Shown here one piece after another: positions 14,259 to 24,100 of a stretch of DNA of 64,000 nt (positions are counted from its first letter, which is position 1; every line of letters begins with the position of its first letter). The notes beneath the pieces are model-generated. The model made no database searches, was not told the DNA's origin, and saw only the letters and a program-made list of their open reading frames with translations. The translations under genes were made by a program, and so were the position numbers. The stretch comes from MED-G105 sp038522945 (GTDB lineage: Bacteria; Pseudomonadota; Alphaproteobacteria; Caulobacterales; Parvularculaceae): contig JBCBJV010000004.1 of assembly GCA_038522945.1 (NCBI GenBank), positions 1-64,000 on the forward strand. Reading direction: 5' to 3'.

Positions 14259-16967
14259 TTAGGCGACCGCGCTCTGCCCTTCAGGATGAGCCGCAGCTGA
14301 CGGTGTGTCACCCTGGTCTGGGTCATATCCAAGAATTGGGGCGAGCCATTTCTCAGTTTCGGCGACACTCATGCCTTTGCGTGAGGCATAATCCTCCACC
14401 TGGTCCCGGGCAATATGACCAACACCAAAGTACAGCGCTTCCGGGTGAGAGAAGTAAAGCCCGCTCACGGAAGCCGGCGGCGTCATGGCATAACTCTCCG
14501 TGAGCTCAATCCCCACGGTTTCTTTAGCATTCAGCAGGCGGAAGAGAGTATCTTTCTCTGTGTGATCAGGCTGAGCTGGATAGCCTGGCGCCGGACGGAT
14601 ACCATGATACTTCTCCAGAATAAGGTCCTCAACACTCAGGACCTCATCGCTGGCATACCCCCACAAGGTCCGCCGCACGCGCGAGTGAAGCTCTTCGGCA
14701 AAGGCTTCAGCGAAACGGTCCGCCAGAGCCTTCGCCATGATGCCGCTGTAATTGTCGTTCCGATCGTCAAAGGACTGAGCAAACTCGTTTTCGCCGTGGC
14801 CCGCGGTCACGGCAAAAGCGCCAATATAATCTGCCTTGCCGCTGGAAAGCGGCGCCACAAAATCAGACAAACAATAGTTCGGCGCCCCATTGTCGCGCTT
14901 TGCGATCTGCTGGCGCAAACCGTGGAGCCGGCAAAGCTCCTCTGCCCTTGTTTCATCCGCGAACAACACAACATCGTCGCCATCGGCGTTAGCGGGCCAA
15001 AATCCGCAGACACCGTGAGCGGTTAGCGGCTTTTCCCGGATGATTTGCTTTAGCATTTTCTGCGCATCGCGGTAGAGCGATGTGGCGGCCTCTCCGACAA
15101 CATCGTCTTCCAGAATGCGCGGAAACTTACCCGCGAGATCCCAGGAGGCAAAGAACGGCGTCCAGTCGATGAAGGCTGCAAGCCGTCCCAGATCGTAGTT
15201 TGTAAATGACCGCGTCCCCAGGAATGATGGCACTGGCGGTGTATAGGCATCCCAATCGATGCGAGGGGCCTTCTCACGCGCTGCTCCAATGGAAAGGCGC
15301 TTATTGCGCTCGCGGCCGCTGGCCATTTGCACACGGATCTTCTCATAGTCCGTGTTTATCTCATCGAGATAATCGGCGCGCCGTTCGTCGGAGACGAGGT
15401 GCCCTGCAACCCCGACAGCCCGGCTCGCATCGGTTACATAGACTACGCCATTGTCATAATTGGGGGCGATTTTGACTGCCGTATGAGCCCGGCTCGTGGT
15501 TGCCCCGCCAATCATCAGCGGGATTTTAAAGTCTTGGCGCTCCATTTCAGCAGCCACATGGCGCATTTCATCAAGGCTCGGCGTGATCAAACCCGATAGT
15601 CCGATGATGTCAACGCGGTGGGATTTAGCTTCTGCAAGGATCTTATCTGCAGGCACCATGACGCCGAGATCAACCACCTCAAAATTGTTACATTGAAGAA
15701 CGACCCCAACGATATTCTTGCCAATATCGTGGACATCGCCCTTCACAGTGGCCATGAGGATTTTGCCGTTAGACTGGCGCGCGGCCTCCCCGGAGGCTTC
15801 ACGCTCTTCTTCCATGTAAGGCGTCAAGTGAGCCACCGCCTGCTTCATCACCCGCGCGGACTTAACCACTTGAGGCAGGAACATTCGTCCGTCACCGAAC
15901 AAATCTCCAACAGTGTTCATTCCGTCCATTAATGGCCCTTCAATGACGAACAGTGGGCGGCCAAGCTTCTGGCGCGCCTCCTCGGTGTCGTCTATAATAT
16001 AGTCCGTAATGCCCTTAATCAGCGCATGGCTGAGACGCTCTTCAACGGTGCCTTCGCGCCAGGTGAGATCGGCTTTTTGCTGCTTGACCCCTGTTCCTCG
16101 ATAGCTTTCTGCAAGGTCCAAGAGGCGTTCAGTGGCATCTTCACGGCGGTTCAGGATGACATCTTCAACCGGTTCGCGCAGAGCTTCAGGGATCTCATCA
16201 TAGATGGCGAGCTGGCCCGCATTGACGATCCCCATGTCCATTCCGGCCTTGATGGCGTGAAACAGAAAAACCGAATGCATGGCCTCGCGGACCGGCTCAT
16301 TCCCGCGAAACGAAAACGAAATGTTTGAAACGCCGCCTGAGACCTTCGCCCCGGGCAGCGTCTCTTTAATTCGCCGGGTCGCTTCAATGAAATCAACGGC
16401 GTAATTGTTATGCTCTTCGATGCCGGTCGCAACGGCAAATATGTTCGGATCGAAAATGATATCCGTTGCCGGCATACCAACTTCTTCGGTGAGCAATCGA
16501 TAAGACCGTGTACAGATCTCAACTTTGCGATCGGCAGTATCCGCCTGGCCATCTTCGTCAAATGCCATGACAACGACGGCCGCCCCATAGCGTCTGATCT
16601 TTTGGGCGGCTTCCAGAAATGGTGCTTCGCCCTCTTTAAGCGAAATGGAGTTGACGACTGCTTTGCCCTGAACGTTCTTCAATCCCTCCTCGATGACGTC
16701 CCATTTGGAACTGTCAATCATGACCGGGACGCGGCAGATATCGGGCTCTGAGGCAATGAGGCGAAGGAATGTGCGCATGGCGTAGACACCGTCCAGCATG
16801 CCTTCGTCCATGTTTACGTCGATGATCTGGGCCCCGTTTTCAACCTGCTGACGGGCAACCGCGAGCGCGTCTTCGTAGCGCTCTTCTTTGATCAGCTTTC
16901 GGAACCTTGCCGACCCGGTGACATTGGTCCGCTCACCAACATTGATAAAGGTGGATTGTGCGTTCAT
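14259..16967 (-). CDS. metH: Methionine synthase, pterin/B12/AdoMet-domain protein lacking the homocysteine module
   Basis: Cobalamin-dependent methionine synthase, 902 residues. The order is: pterin-binding domain (1 to about 290, beginning FINVGERTNVTGSARF), cobalamin-cap and B12 domain (about 300-550, with the cobalt-ligand motif DVHDIG whose His is near residue 412), and AdoMet reactivation domain (about 570-890, with RPAPGYPAQPDHTEK). Full-length MetH has about 350 more N-terminal residues that bind homocysteine and zinc; they are absent. Many alphaproteobacteria encode that module as a separate gene next door, but here metF ends only 3 nt upstream, so it must lie elsewhere or be replaced. 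It is the last gene of the regulator-metF-metH operon. Confidence 0.95.
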   Translation of the reverse strand: MNAQSTFINVGERTNVTGSARFRKLIKEERYEDALAVARQQVENGAQIIDVNMDEGMLDGVYAMRTFLRLIASEPDICRVPVMIDSSKWDVIEEGLKNVQGKAVVNSISLKEGEAPFLEAAQKIRRYGAAVVVMAFDEDGQADTADRKVEICTRSYRLLTEEVGMPATDIIFDPNIFAVATGIEEHNNYAVDFIEATRRIKETLPGAKVSGGVSNISFSFRGNEPVREAMHSVFLFHAIKAGMDMGIVNAGQLAIYDEIPEALREPVEDVILNRREDATERLLDLAESYRGTGVKQQKADLTWREGTVEERLSHALIKGITDYIIDDTEEARQKLGRPLFVIEGPLMDGMNTVGDLFGDGRMFLPQVVKSARVMKQAVAHLTPYMEEEREASGEAARQSNGKILMATVKGDVHDIGKNIVGVVLQCNNFEVVDLGVMVPADKILAEAKSHRVDIIGLSGLITPSLDEMRHVAAEMERQDFKIPLMIGGATTSRAHTAVKIAPNYDNGVVYVTDASRAVGVAGHLVSDERRADYLDEINTDYEKIRVQMASGRERNKRLSIGAAREKAPRIDWDAYTPPVPSFLGTRSFTNYDLGRLAAFIDWTPFFASWDLAGKFPRILEDDVVGEAATSLYRDAQKMLKQIIREKPLTAHGVCGFWPANADGDDVVLFADETRAEELCRLHGLRQQIAKRDNGAPNYCLSDFVAPLSSGKADYIGAFAVTAGHGENEFAQSFDDRNDNYSGIMAKALADRFAEAFAEELHSRVRRTLWGYASDEVLSVEDLILEKYHGIRPAPGYPAQPDHTEKDTLFRLLNAKETVGIELTESYAMTPPASVSGLYFSHPEALYFGVGHIARDQVEDYASRKGMSVAETEKWLAPILGYDPDQGDTPSAAAHPEGQSAVA

Positions 16968-16970
16968 GGC

Positions 16971-17867
16971 TCAGGCAGCACTCGCTTTGGCTTGCTCTTC
17001 TTTGTCCTGAAGCTCAGGCTTCGGCCTGACACCTAGCATCAGACAAAGCGCATAACTTAGGTTTTCCCGGTTCAATGTATAAAAGTGGAAATGCTTCACA
17101 CCGGAGTCAGCCAGTTCATGGCACTGTTCTGCAGCGATCGTTGCCGCAATGAGCTGACGGGTTGATGGGTCCTCGTCCAAGTTCTCAAACAGCTTAACAA
17201 GGCGCCCCGGGATCGTCGCCCCGCAGATATCCGCCATCCGTCTCAGACTGGAAAAGTTGGAGATCGGCATGATACCGGGGACAATGGGGATTGTAATTCC
17301 GGCAGCACGGACCTTTTCAATAAACCGCAGATAAACGGCATTATCGAAGAAAAACTGGGTGATGGCCCGGGTCGCGCCCGCATCGATCTTCCGCTTTAGG
17401 TGATCAATATCGGCGGCAAGCGACGGGCTGTCCGGGTGTTGTTCCGGATAGCAACCAACTGTCACTTCAAACGGTGCAATCGCCTGAGCGCCAGCGGCAA
17501 GTTCGGCCGCATTGGCATAGCCGCCCGGATGGGGGGTATAGGGCTCGCCCGGCCCGCCCGGCGGATCACCGCGGAGCGCCACGATATGACGAACGCCATC
17601 AGCCCAGTAGTCCCGCAAGACCTGGTCGACTTGGTCACGGTCCGCGGCAACACAAGTCAGGTGAGCCGCCACCGGCATACGGGTCTCCTTGATAATCCGC
17701 GAGACCGTCGAGTGTGTCCGCTCCCTGGTTGATCCGCCTGCCCCATACGTGACTGAGACAAAATCGGGGCCTAGTGGCGAAAGCTTCTCCACCGCCGTCC
17801 ACAGCTTTTGGCTCATGGTGTCAGTCTTTGGCGGGAAAAACTCGAAAGAAACGTGTAGCTCGGACAT
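16971..17867 (-). CDS. metF: Methylenetetrahydrofolate reductase
   Basis: FAD-dependent enzyme that reduces 5,10-methylene-tetrahydrofolate to 5-methyl-tetrahydrofolate, the methyl donor for MetH. The 298-residue protein has the family signatures SFEFFPPKT near the N-terminus, VTYGAGGSTR, HIVALRGDPP, and the ITQFFFDN segment of the barrel. A TTG at 17876 would add three residues; the ATG at 17867 is the natural start and lies 5 nt after the stop of the upstream regulator gene, with GGAATT as ribosome site. metH starts 3 nt downstream of its stop, so transcription and translation are tightly coupled. Confidence 0.96.
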   Translation of the reverse strand: MSELHVSFEFFPPKTDTMSQKLWTAVEKLSPLGPDFVSVTYGAGGSTRERTHSTVSRIIKETRMPVAAHLTCVAADRDQVDQVLRDYWADGVRHIVALRGDPPGGPGEPYTPHPGGYANAAELAAGAQAIAPFEVTVGCYPEQHPDSPSLAADIDHLKRKIDAGATRAITQFFFDNAVYLRFIEKVRAAGITIPIVPGIMPISNFSSLRRMADICGATIPGRLVKLFENLDEDPSTRQLIAATIAAEQCHELADSGVKHFHFYTLNRENLSYALCLMLGVRPKPELQDKEEQAKASAA

Positions 17868-17872
17868 TATGA

Positions 17873-18970
17873 TCAATTCCGTATGTCAATCGGTTGACGA
17901 ATGGCCTCATTACCATTCCGTGTACAGTCAATTTTATCTGCCGTTGAAGGCGCACGGCATAACCAGATTTTTACCGTGAGACCTTTCTGGTCGTCATCTG
18001 CGCTTTCGGTTTTCTGGGGCGAGACCGGCTGAAGCGTAATCGTTTCATCGAGCTGGAGACCAGAAACCGCGCACCACCCGGCAACTTCTTCATCGGAAAA
18101 CCCGAGGCGGCGATGGGCATGTTCTTGCCGGAGAAACTCAAGTTCATGGGGGGCGAAGTCTGAAATAAGGACAACACCGTCCGGGCGCAGGAGACGGGCC
18201 GCTTCGCGGACCGCCAAATGAGGTTCGGCCAAAAAATGTAAAACATGGTGAACGCAGACAACGTCTGCCGCTTCCCCTTCTATGGGAAGCGCAAAAATGT
18301 CGCCGTGGCGGACTTGCGCGTGATTGATCCCGGCCTTGTCGAGATTGGCGCGCGCCACCGAAAGCATATCGCGAGACAGATCGAACCCGATGCCTTTTCG
18401 ATACCGACTTGCAAATGCCGCCAGGATCTGACCGGTGCCGGTACCGAAGTCGATCATCATGTCCACGTGATCACCGCCAACAGCCTGGTCGAATGCATCG
18501 AGCATGGCCGCTTCGATCTTGTCGTCCGCGATATGAAGTCGGCGCACGCGGTCCCAGTCTGCTGCATTCTGGCGGAAATACGTCGCTGCTGTCGCGGCGC
18601 GCACTTGCCTAATTTGCTCTAGGCGCTCCCGATCCCGCATGATGATCCGGTCATTGCCCGCCATCAAATCCCGAAACAGCTGAGCCAGCGACTGCAAGTC
18701 ACTGGAAACATGCCGGTCATTGCTGAGAGCGCTCGCGTCATGGGCGGAAACAACAGAGCGGTAAAAAATCCAGCTTCCTTCCCGATGGCGTTCGACAAGC
18801 CCTGCGTCGGCCAATATTTTAAGATGTCGGCTGACCCGCGGCTGGCTCTGACCCAGGATTTGGGTCAGTTCACTTACCGTGAGCTCACCACACGACAATA
18901 AAGTCGCGATGCGAAGCCGGGTTTCTTCCCCGATCGCACGGAATGTATTGAGAACACTGTCCAGCTTCAT
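17873..18970 (-). CDS. ArsR-family regulator fused to SAM-dependent methyltransferase domain
   Basis: A 365-residue fusion. The N-terminal winged helix (about 1-85) carries RAIGEETRLRIATLLSCGELTVSEL and SQPRVSRHLKILADAGLVERHREG, a clear ArsR DNA-binding domain. The C-terminal half (about 140-340) is a class I methyltransferase fold with motif I DFGTGTGQILAAF and motif II DLSRDMLSVARANL. Such fusions next to metF and metH act in Proteobacteria as SahR-type repressors that sense S-adenosylhomocysteine; that role is inferred from context. A near-perfect 20-bp palindrome sits 24 nt upstream of the start, as expected for autoregulation. In-frame ATGs at 18976 and further upstream are alternatives; the longer frame to 19054 would overrun the operator. 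Confidence 0.9.
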   Translation of the reverse strand: MKLDSVLNTFRAIGEETRLRIATLLSCGELTVSELTQILGQSQPRVSRHLKILADAGLVERHREGSWIFYRSVVSAHDASALSNDRHVSSDLQSLAQLFRDLMAGNDRIIMRDRERLEQIRQVRAATAATYFRQNAADWDRVRRLHIADDKIEAAMLDAFDQAVGGDHVDMMIDFGTGTGQILAAFASRYRKGIGFDLSRDMLSVARANLDKAGINHAQVRHGDIFALPIEGEAADVVCVHHVLHFLAEPHLAVREAARLLRPDGVVLISDFAPHELEFLRQEHAHRRLGFSDEEVAGWCAVSGLQLDETITLQPVSPQKTESADDDQKGLTVKIWLCRAPSTADKIDCTRNGNEAIRQPIDIRN

Positions 18971-18994
18971 CGCCATTGCCCATTCTGGACATAG

Positions 18995-19014
18995 ATATAA
19001 ACATATCTTTATAT
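18995..19014. promoter_or_regulatory. ArsR-type operator of the metF-metH operon
   Basis: A 20-bp palindrome with arms ATATAAA (18995-19001) and TTTATAT (19008-19014) around C-ATAT-C. All pairs are complementary except the C/C pair at 19002 and 19007. Size, AT-richness and position directly before an ArsR-family gene fit a dimeric winged-helix operator that controls this operon. Confidence 0.75.
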
Positions 19015-19213
19015 GGCGATCAACGAAAAGGTACGGTGGGTTCAGTTGTCCCAATCTGACACACCTAATTCACCGCGATGCCGTGAAATTGACGAAAGAA
19101 ACCTATATGTGGTGCTCTATGGACGATTTCGGCGGCCATCAAACTGCGGTACGACAAGCCTGCTAACGCAAAAAACTGAAGTTTAAGAACCGATAGATAT
19201 TGGCAGATTGATT

Positions 19214-20254
19214 ATGCCCAGACGCCTTTTAGCCTTTCGCTCCACTGCCATTGGGGTGGCCCTTACCGCAGCAACCCTACTTGGTTCGCCCGCATCGGCG
19301 GGTGTCACCACTGCCTCCTTCGGACAAGTGAGTTTTCTGGCGGTGATGGATACGCCCGCCTCCTCAGCATCCGTTGCAGTTCTTGCGCAGGCTTCTGGAC
19401 CAACCAGCGAAGCGCCAGAGGCCAATTCCGCTAACAGCGACATAGATAGCGAAGCCGTTAAAGACGACGTGCGTAAGGAAGTGTTGCCGCCTCCCCCGCC
19501 CAAAGCCGAGCCAACTAGCGCAGCGACCGAACCTGCACGCTCCGTCGGGGTCACGTCTGACGAAGACCCGTGGGAGGGCTTCAATCGCGACATGTTCAAG
19601 GTTCAGACTTTCCTCGACGATAATCTACTGGTCCCGGCTGCAAAAACCTACCGCGCTGTGACGCCGGAGCGGGGACGACGCGGTTTGAGACGGTTCCTTT
19701 CAAACCTGCGCTCGCCAGCCGTATTTTTCAACGATGTTCTGCAAGGGGAAGTCGGCCGCGCCGGCAAGACGCTTTCACGATTTGTGATCAACACGACCAT
19801 CGGCGCAGGAGGTCTCGCGGACCCGGCCCAGCAAATGGGCATTGCTGGACACAATGAGGACTTTGGTCAAACGCTTGCCGTCTGGGGGATTGATTCAGGT
19901 CCTTATGTCGTCATGCCGTTCCTCGGCCCATCGACTGTTCGAGACGGCCTTGCCTTGATCCCGCAGATTGCACTCGATCCTCTCAATTACATCCGTACAC
20001 CACCAGCTGGCTATGCACGGGTTTCTCGCGGCGGCGCCGGGATCGTCTCAGGTCGAGAGCCACTTATCGAGCCACTGCAGGATATCCGCGAAAGCTCACT
20101 TGACTACTATTCCTCGTTCCGGAGCTTCTATATCCAAGCCCGGCGCCAGCAAATCCTCAATGGACGAACGGATTTCAACGCGCTGCCAGATTTCGACGAT
20201 CTGGGTGACTTCGATGATTTTGAAGACTTTGAAGATTTCGAAGACATTGAATAA
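19214..20254 (+). CDS. mlaA: MlaA-family outer-membrane lipid-asymmetry protein
   Basis: VacJ/MlaA protein, 346 residues, of the Mla pathway that removes misplaced phospholipids from the outer leaflet of the outer membrane. The MlaA domain spans about 115-315 with DPWEGFNRDMFKVQTFLDD, RFLSNLRSPAVFFNDVLQGE, GGLADPAQQMGI and GPYVVMPFLGPSTVRD. The N-terminus is a signal peptide ending near SPASAG; no lipobox cysteine is seen, although MlaA is usually a lipoprotein. A long Ser/Ala/Pro-rich linker with five prolines follows. The C-terminus ends in an unusual acidic tail, DFDDFEDFEDFEDIE. The ATG at 19214 is preferred to a TTG at 19208. mlaC follows after 44 nt. Confidence 0.93.
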   Translation: MPRRLLAFRSTAIGVALTAATLLGSPASAGVTTASFGQVSFLAVMDTPASSASVAVLAQASGPTSEAPEANSANSDIDSEAVKDDVRKEVLPPPPPKAEPTSAATEPARSVGVTSDEDPWEGFNRDMFKVQTFLDDNLLVPAAKTYRAVTPERGRRGLRRFLSNLRSPAVFFNDVLQGEVGRAGKTLSRFVINTTIGAGGLADPAQQMGIAGHNEDFGQTLAVWGIDSGPYVVMPFLGPSTVRDGLALIPQIALDPLNYIRTPPAGYARVSRGGAGIVSGREPLIEPLQDIRESSLDYYSSFRSFYIQARRQQILNGRTDFNALPDFDDLGDFDDFEDFEDFEDIE

Positions 20255-20298
20255 GTCGCAGTGATTTTAAGACCAAAGACAACCTTGAGTGACAATCG

Positions 20299-20961
20299 AT
20301 GATGCGCACCCCAACAAAAACTGGCCCACTGCCCACCCGTCGCCAAATGGTTGCAGGAACCAGCGCCCTTGGTTTGGCAGTAGTCTCTACGGCATTCACG
20401 GCAACACCGGCCGCTGCTGATCAGGCTGCGGAAGACTACATGGCGGCGATCCTGATCGATGCGAACGCCGCTTTCAACGCTCCCACAGAAGCAGAACGCT
20501 TTAGCGGCGTGGAAGCCCTCGTGGACGAATATGTGGATTTTCCAAAGGTTAGCCGCTTCGTCCTCGGACAATATGCACGCGTGATTACAGACGAGCAGAA
20601 GGCCGCGTTTCAGCCTCTCTTCCGGAAATATGCAACGCAAGTCTATTGGAACACATTATCTGAATACGCGGGCCAACGATTAGCGGTCACGGGCTCCATC
20701 GATCGGTCAGCCAGGGATATTATCGTCAACTCGAAAATTGTTGGCGCTAATCCCGGTGATCAGTTTGCGGATCTAGTGGTGCACTGGCGCATCTATCGCA
20801 GCAAGTCTGGGCAAATGTCCGTTGTCGATGCTGGTGCGGCAGGCATATGGCTAGCCATCGAACAGCAAAGCCAGTTCAAATCCGTCATCGCCAATAATGG
20901 CGGTGGCACCCGCGGCATTGACGCCCTGATTGCGGATTTGAGCCGAAAAGTCGGCGGGTAG
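20299..20961 (+). CDS. mlaC: MlaC-family phospholipid-binding periplasmic protein
   Basis: A 220-residue protein of the MlaC/Ttg2D family, the periplasmic shuttle that carries phospholipid between MlaA at the outer membrane and the MlaFEDB transporter at the inner membrane. Family features are VDEYVDFPKVSRFVLGQYAR at about 75-95, the LFRKYATQVYWNTLSEYAG segment, and VVHWRIYRSKSGQMSVVDAGAAGIWLA. The signal region contains Arg-Arg (TRRQMVAG) before a hydrophobic stretch and an Ala-rich cleavage site, so Tat export is possible. It forms an operon with mlaA; the transporter genes are not nearby. A strong hairpin downstream at 21060-21083 ends transcription of both strands. Confidence 0.92.
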   Translation: MMRTPTKTGPLPTRRQMVAGTSALGLAVVSTAFTATPAAADQAAEDYMAAILIDANAAFNAPTEAERFSGVEALVDEYVDFPKVSRFVLGQYARVITDEQKAAFQPLFRKYATQVYWNTLSEYAGQRLAVTGSIDRSARDIIVNSKIVGANPGDQFADLVVHWRIYRSKSGQMSVVDAGAAGIWLAIEQQSQFKSVIANNGGGTRGIDALIADLSRKVGG

Positions 20962-21059
20962 AAAGATGGGAGGCAGCACGCCTTCCCTGAATTCCCGGGT
21001 TGCACCGTATTACTCTCTTACACCGATCCCGTTGATTACTCTGCCGTCTGACCAATAAA

Positions 21060-21083
21060 AAACCGGCCCCGAAGGGCCGGTTT
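21060..21083 (-). terminator. Rho-independent terminator for the TonB receptor gene
   Basis: Stem AAACCGGCCC/GGGCCGGTTT with a CGAA loop. Read on the minus strand it is followed by TTTTTTATT, 25 nt after the receptor stop. It may also stop plus-strand transcripts from mlaA-mlaC. Confidence 0.92.
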
Positions 21084-21107
21084 CCTAATTCTGCATGGGT
21101 TTTGCGC

Positions 21108-24100
21108 TTACATGCTGAAATTCACGCCAGCAAAGAAGTACCGGCCGAGTGGGGATACAGGATAGGCCTGTTCAGTGATGAACGGATCGCGATCAAGGAC
21201 ATTGTTGACGCCGCCATAGACACTGAACTGATCCGAGATCTGATAGCTTGCATTCAGATCATGGATGAAGACCGCATCGGCGATTCCAGCGGGGCCAAAT
21301 ACCGTATCAACGGTCTCGATTTCGACAGCCCGAAGCCCTTGCTCATCCTGGAACTGGGTTTGCCATTGGAAGGCGAACGGTCCCCGGCTGAAGTTGAAGA
21401 ACGCATTCGCGGCAAACTCAGGACGCTGAAGTTCACCCAACTCCGGGTCAACAGCGGTTGGATCGCCTGGATCAAAGAAGTTATTCAGGCGTTCATTCCA
21501 GGTGCCGTTTAAGGTGATGTTGAGATCGTTTTGACCGATTTCAAAATCATAACTTGCTTGAGCATCAATGCCTCGAGCATCGAGCGACGCAAAGTTCACT
21601 TCCGATTGACGCAAGAAGTTGAACCCGAGGAACTGAGGCGAGGTTGTGTCTCTGTTCCGGGTGAAGAGTGTACAGAACTGATTTGGGAAGTTGCCCGAGT
21701 CATAACAGTTGTCGACGATGTCTTGCGAGCCAACGGCCGAAATCGCTTGCTCAATTTGGATTGACCAATAGTCAACCGTTAACGTCAGCCCCTCAACAAA
21801 TCTTGGCTGGATCAACGCACCAACTGAGAACGTCGTTGCTTTTTCCTCTTGCAGTTCAGGATTACCTGAGATCTCTCCCACAAATCGAGCTGAGAGAGGA
21901 TCCTCATAGCCTTCTGGAATACCGTCTGCCCGGCAATTGGCCTCTCTATTTCCGGCATTAGGGTCTCCAGCAGCCAAGAGCGCGTCAATTTCACCCTGGT
22001 CGCATGGGTCTACAGGACGGAACGTTGCGCCCTGTGCAGGCCTGAATAGTTCCGTAATGTTTGGCGCACGGATCGGTTTTGCATACGAAGACCGGAACTT
22101 CAGATCTTCAATTGGCGCCCAGGTCCCTGAGACACCCCAGGAGATCGTCGCACCAACCGTTGAGTAGTCTGCAAACCTTGCCCCACCGCTCAGTGTTATT
22201 TCTTTGGCGAACGGTTGGTCCCGCACCAACGGCACCGAGAGCTCAGTGAAGTATTCCCAAACGCTAAAGTCACCACCCTCGTTCACGACGAGCGCGCCTG
22301 GATCAAAGACCAATGAGCTTTGGCGAAACGCATCCAACTCGGAAACGACATCACCCGCGTTTGCGTCAGGTGTCGTAACGGGAACGACACCGCGAACCAA
22401 TGGGTCAAAGCTTGAGTCGCTGGATTCGTCCCGGTACTCAAAACCGGTCGCAAACTCAAAAGACCCACCCGGCAATGTGAAGAACTTGTCCAGGTTACCG
22501 GTCATCGTTCCATTGACAACAAATTGTTCGAGGGTGAAGTCGTTCGTCACTGTCGTGGTGATAAAGTCGATTGCAGCTTGAGACTGATCACCGAATCCAC
22601 GACCAAAGACGTTATAAGGCGCACACTGACCATCGCCCGGGTTGAAGGTGAGATAGCCGAAGTCAAAGAGCGGAATGTCAAACGGTGTCGTTGGTGATGA
22701 GGCTGACGGGTCGATATCGGACCGACAAACAGCATTGCCATTCCCGTCATCAACGGCGTCAACCGCTGCAAAGAACCGGTCCTGGATGACACGGTTACGG
22801 TCAACTGATTCCCGTTCAAACCTTCCGTAATTGACATCCATTGAATAGGTGAAGCCGTTGTCAGCCTCTGCCTCAACCCCACCAACGAGCCGGTAAACGC
22901 GGCGCTTTTGGGTGTTGATGTTTGGACCGAGGTCCGTCGGGTCGCGTGTGATGAAAAATGCCGCACTGTCCGTACCAAGACCGGCAAATGGCTGAAGGCT
23001 ATCGGGGATAAACGGGTTGTCAGGCGCGACCGTCAACAAGTCATAGAAAGTGTTTAGTGGACCGCCGCTGTCCGCAGTTGAGTCTGAAACCTTGCCTTCC
23101 AGGAACAATTTCACATTGTCATTAACATCATAGGTTATGAAGAGATTACCGACCACGTTTTCTAGGTCTGGGGTTAGGAAGTCTTGGTTGAAGGTGTTGG
23201 GGATCCCATCACCGCCGAACTGGTTGAAGGCGCCAGTAACAATCCCGTCAACGTAGGGGCGCGGTTCGCCGGTCACGTCGTCAATGGTCAGACAGCCACC
23301 CAGGAAAAATGCAGAGTTTTGTCCAACGGTCGACTCGTCGCAGTCGTCCACGCCGTTATTGTTGAAATCAAATCCAACAAAAGAATCGAAATCCGGCGGA
23401 AGATCCACGGCACCAGAAACGATCACACCGGAGTTTGACGAAATCGAGAAACGCGGGTCGGGAAGTAGAACACGGCTCGGGCCGTCGGCGGCAGGATTCG
23501 GAAGGTCGTCTGCCAACATATTATCCCGGGAGAAATCCCGATCACCAAAGAGGATTTCTTCACGCTTGTTGTAGTCAAACGCGACCGTGATATTCAGACG
23601 GTCGTCAAGGAAGTTTTTGCCAGCAACCGCGGAAATGCCGTACCGCTCGCCGTCGCCCTCTCCAGAGATGCCGCCATTCAAATTGACCTCAAGACCTTCG
23701 AAATCTTCCTTCAGGATAAAGTTCACAACGCCTGTCACAGCGTCTGCACCGTAGACCTGAGACGCACCGCCGGTCAGGACGTCCACCCGCTCGATCAAAG
23801 CGCTCGGAATTGAGTTGATATCAACAATAGCTGAGCCGGCGACACCGCCCACGTGGCGGCGGCCGTTTACAAGCGTCAAAGTTCTCTCAGCACCAAGGCC
23901 GCGCAAGTTCAGAGTCGCGCCCCCAACCGCGCCCGCAAAAATACCATCAATCGATCCTTGCGCGGTGGTCGTCGTCAACAGAGCGGGAATGTCATTGATG
24001 ACTTCCGTAATGTCCTGCTCGCCGGACAACCGAAGCGCCTCGGAATCAATCGACTGTACTGGCAACGGCTCCGTGAGATTTGGATCGCGGGCAATCCGCG

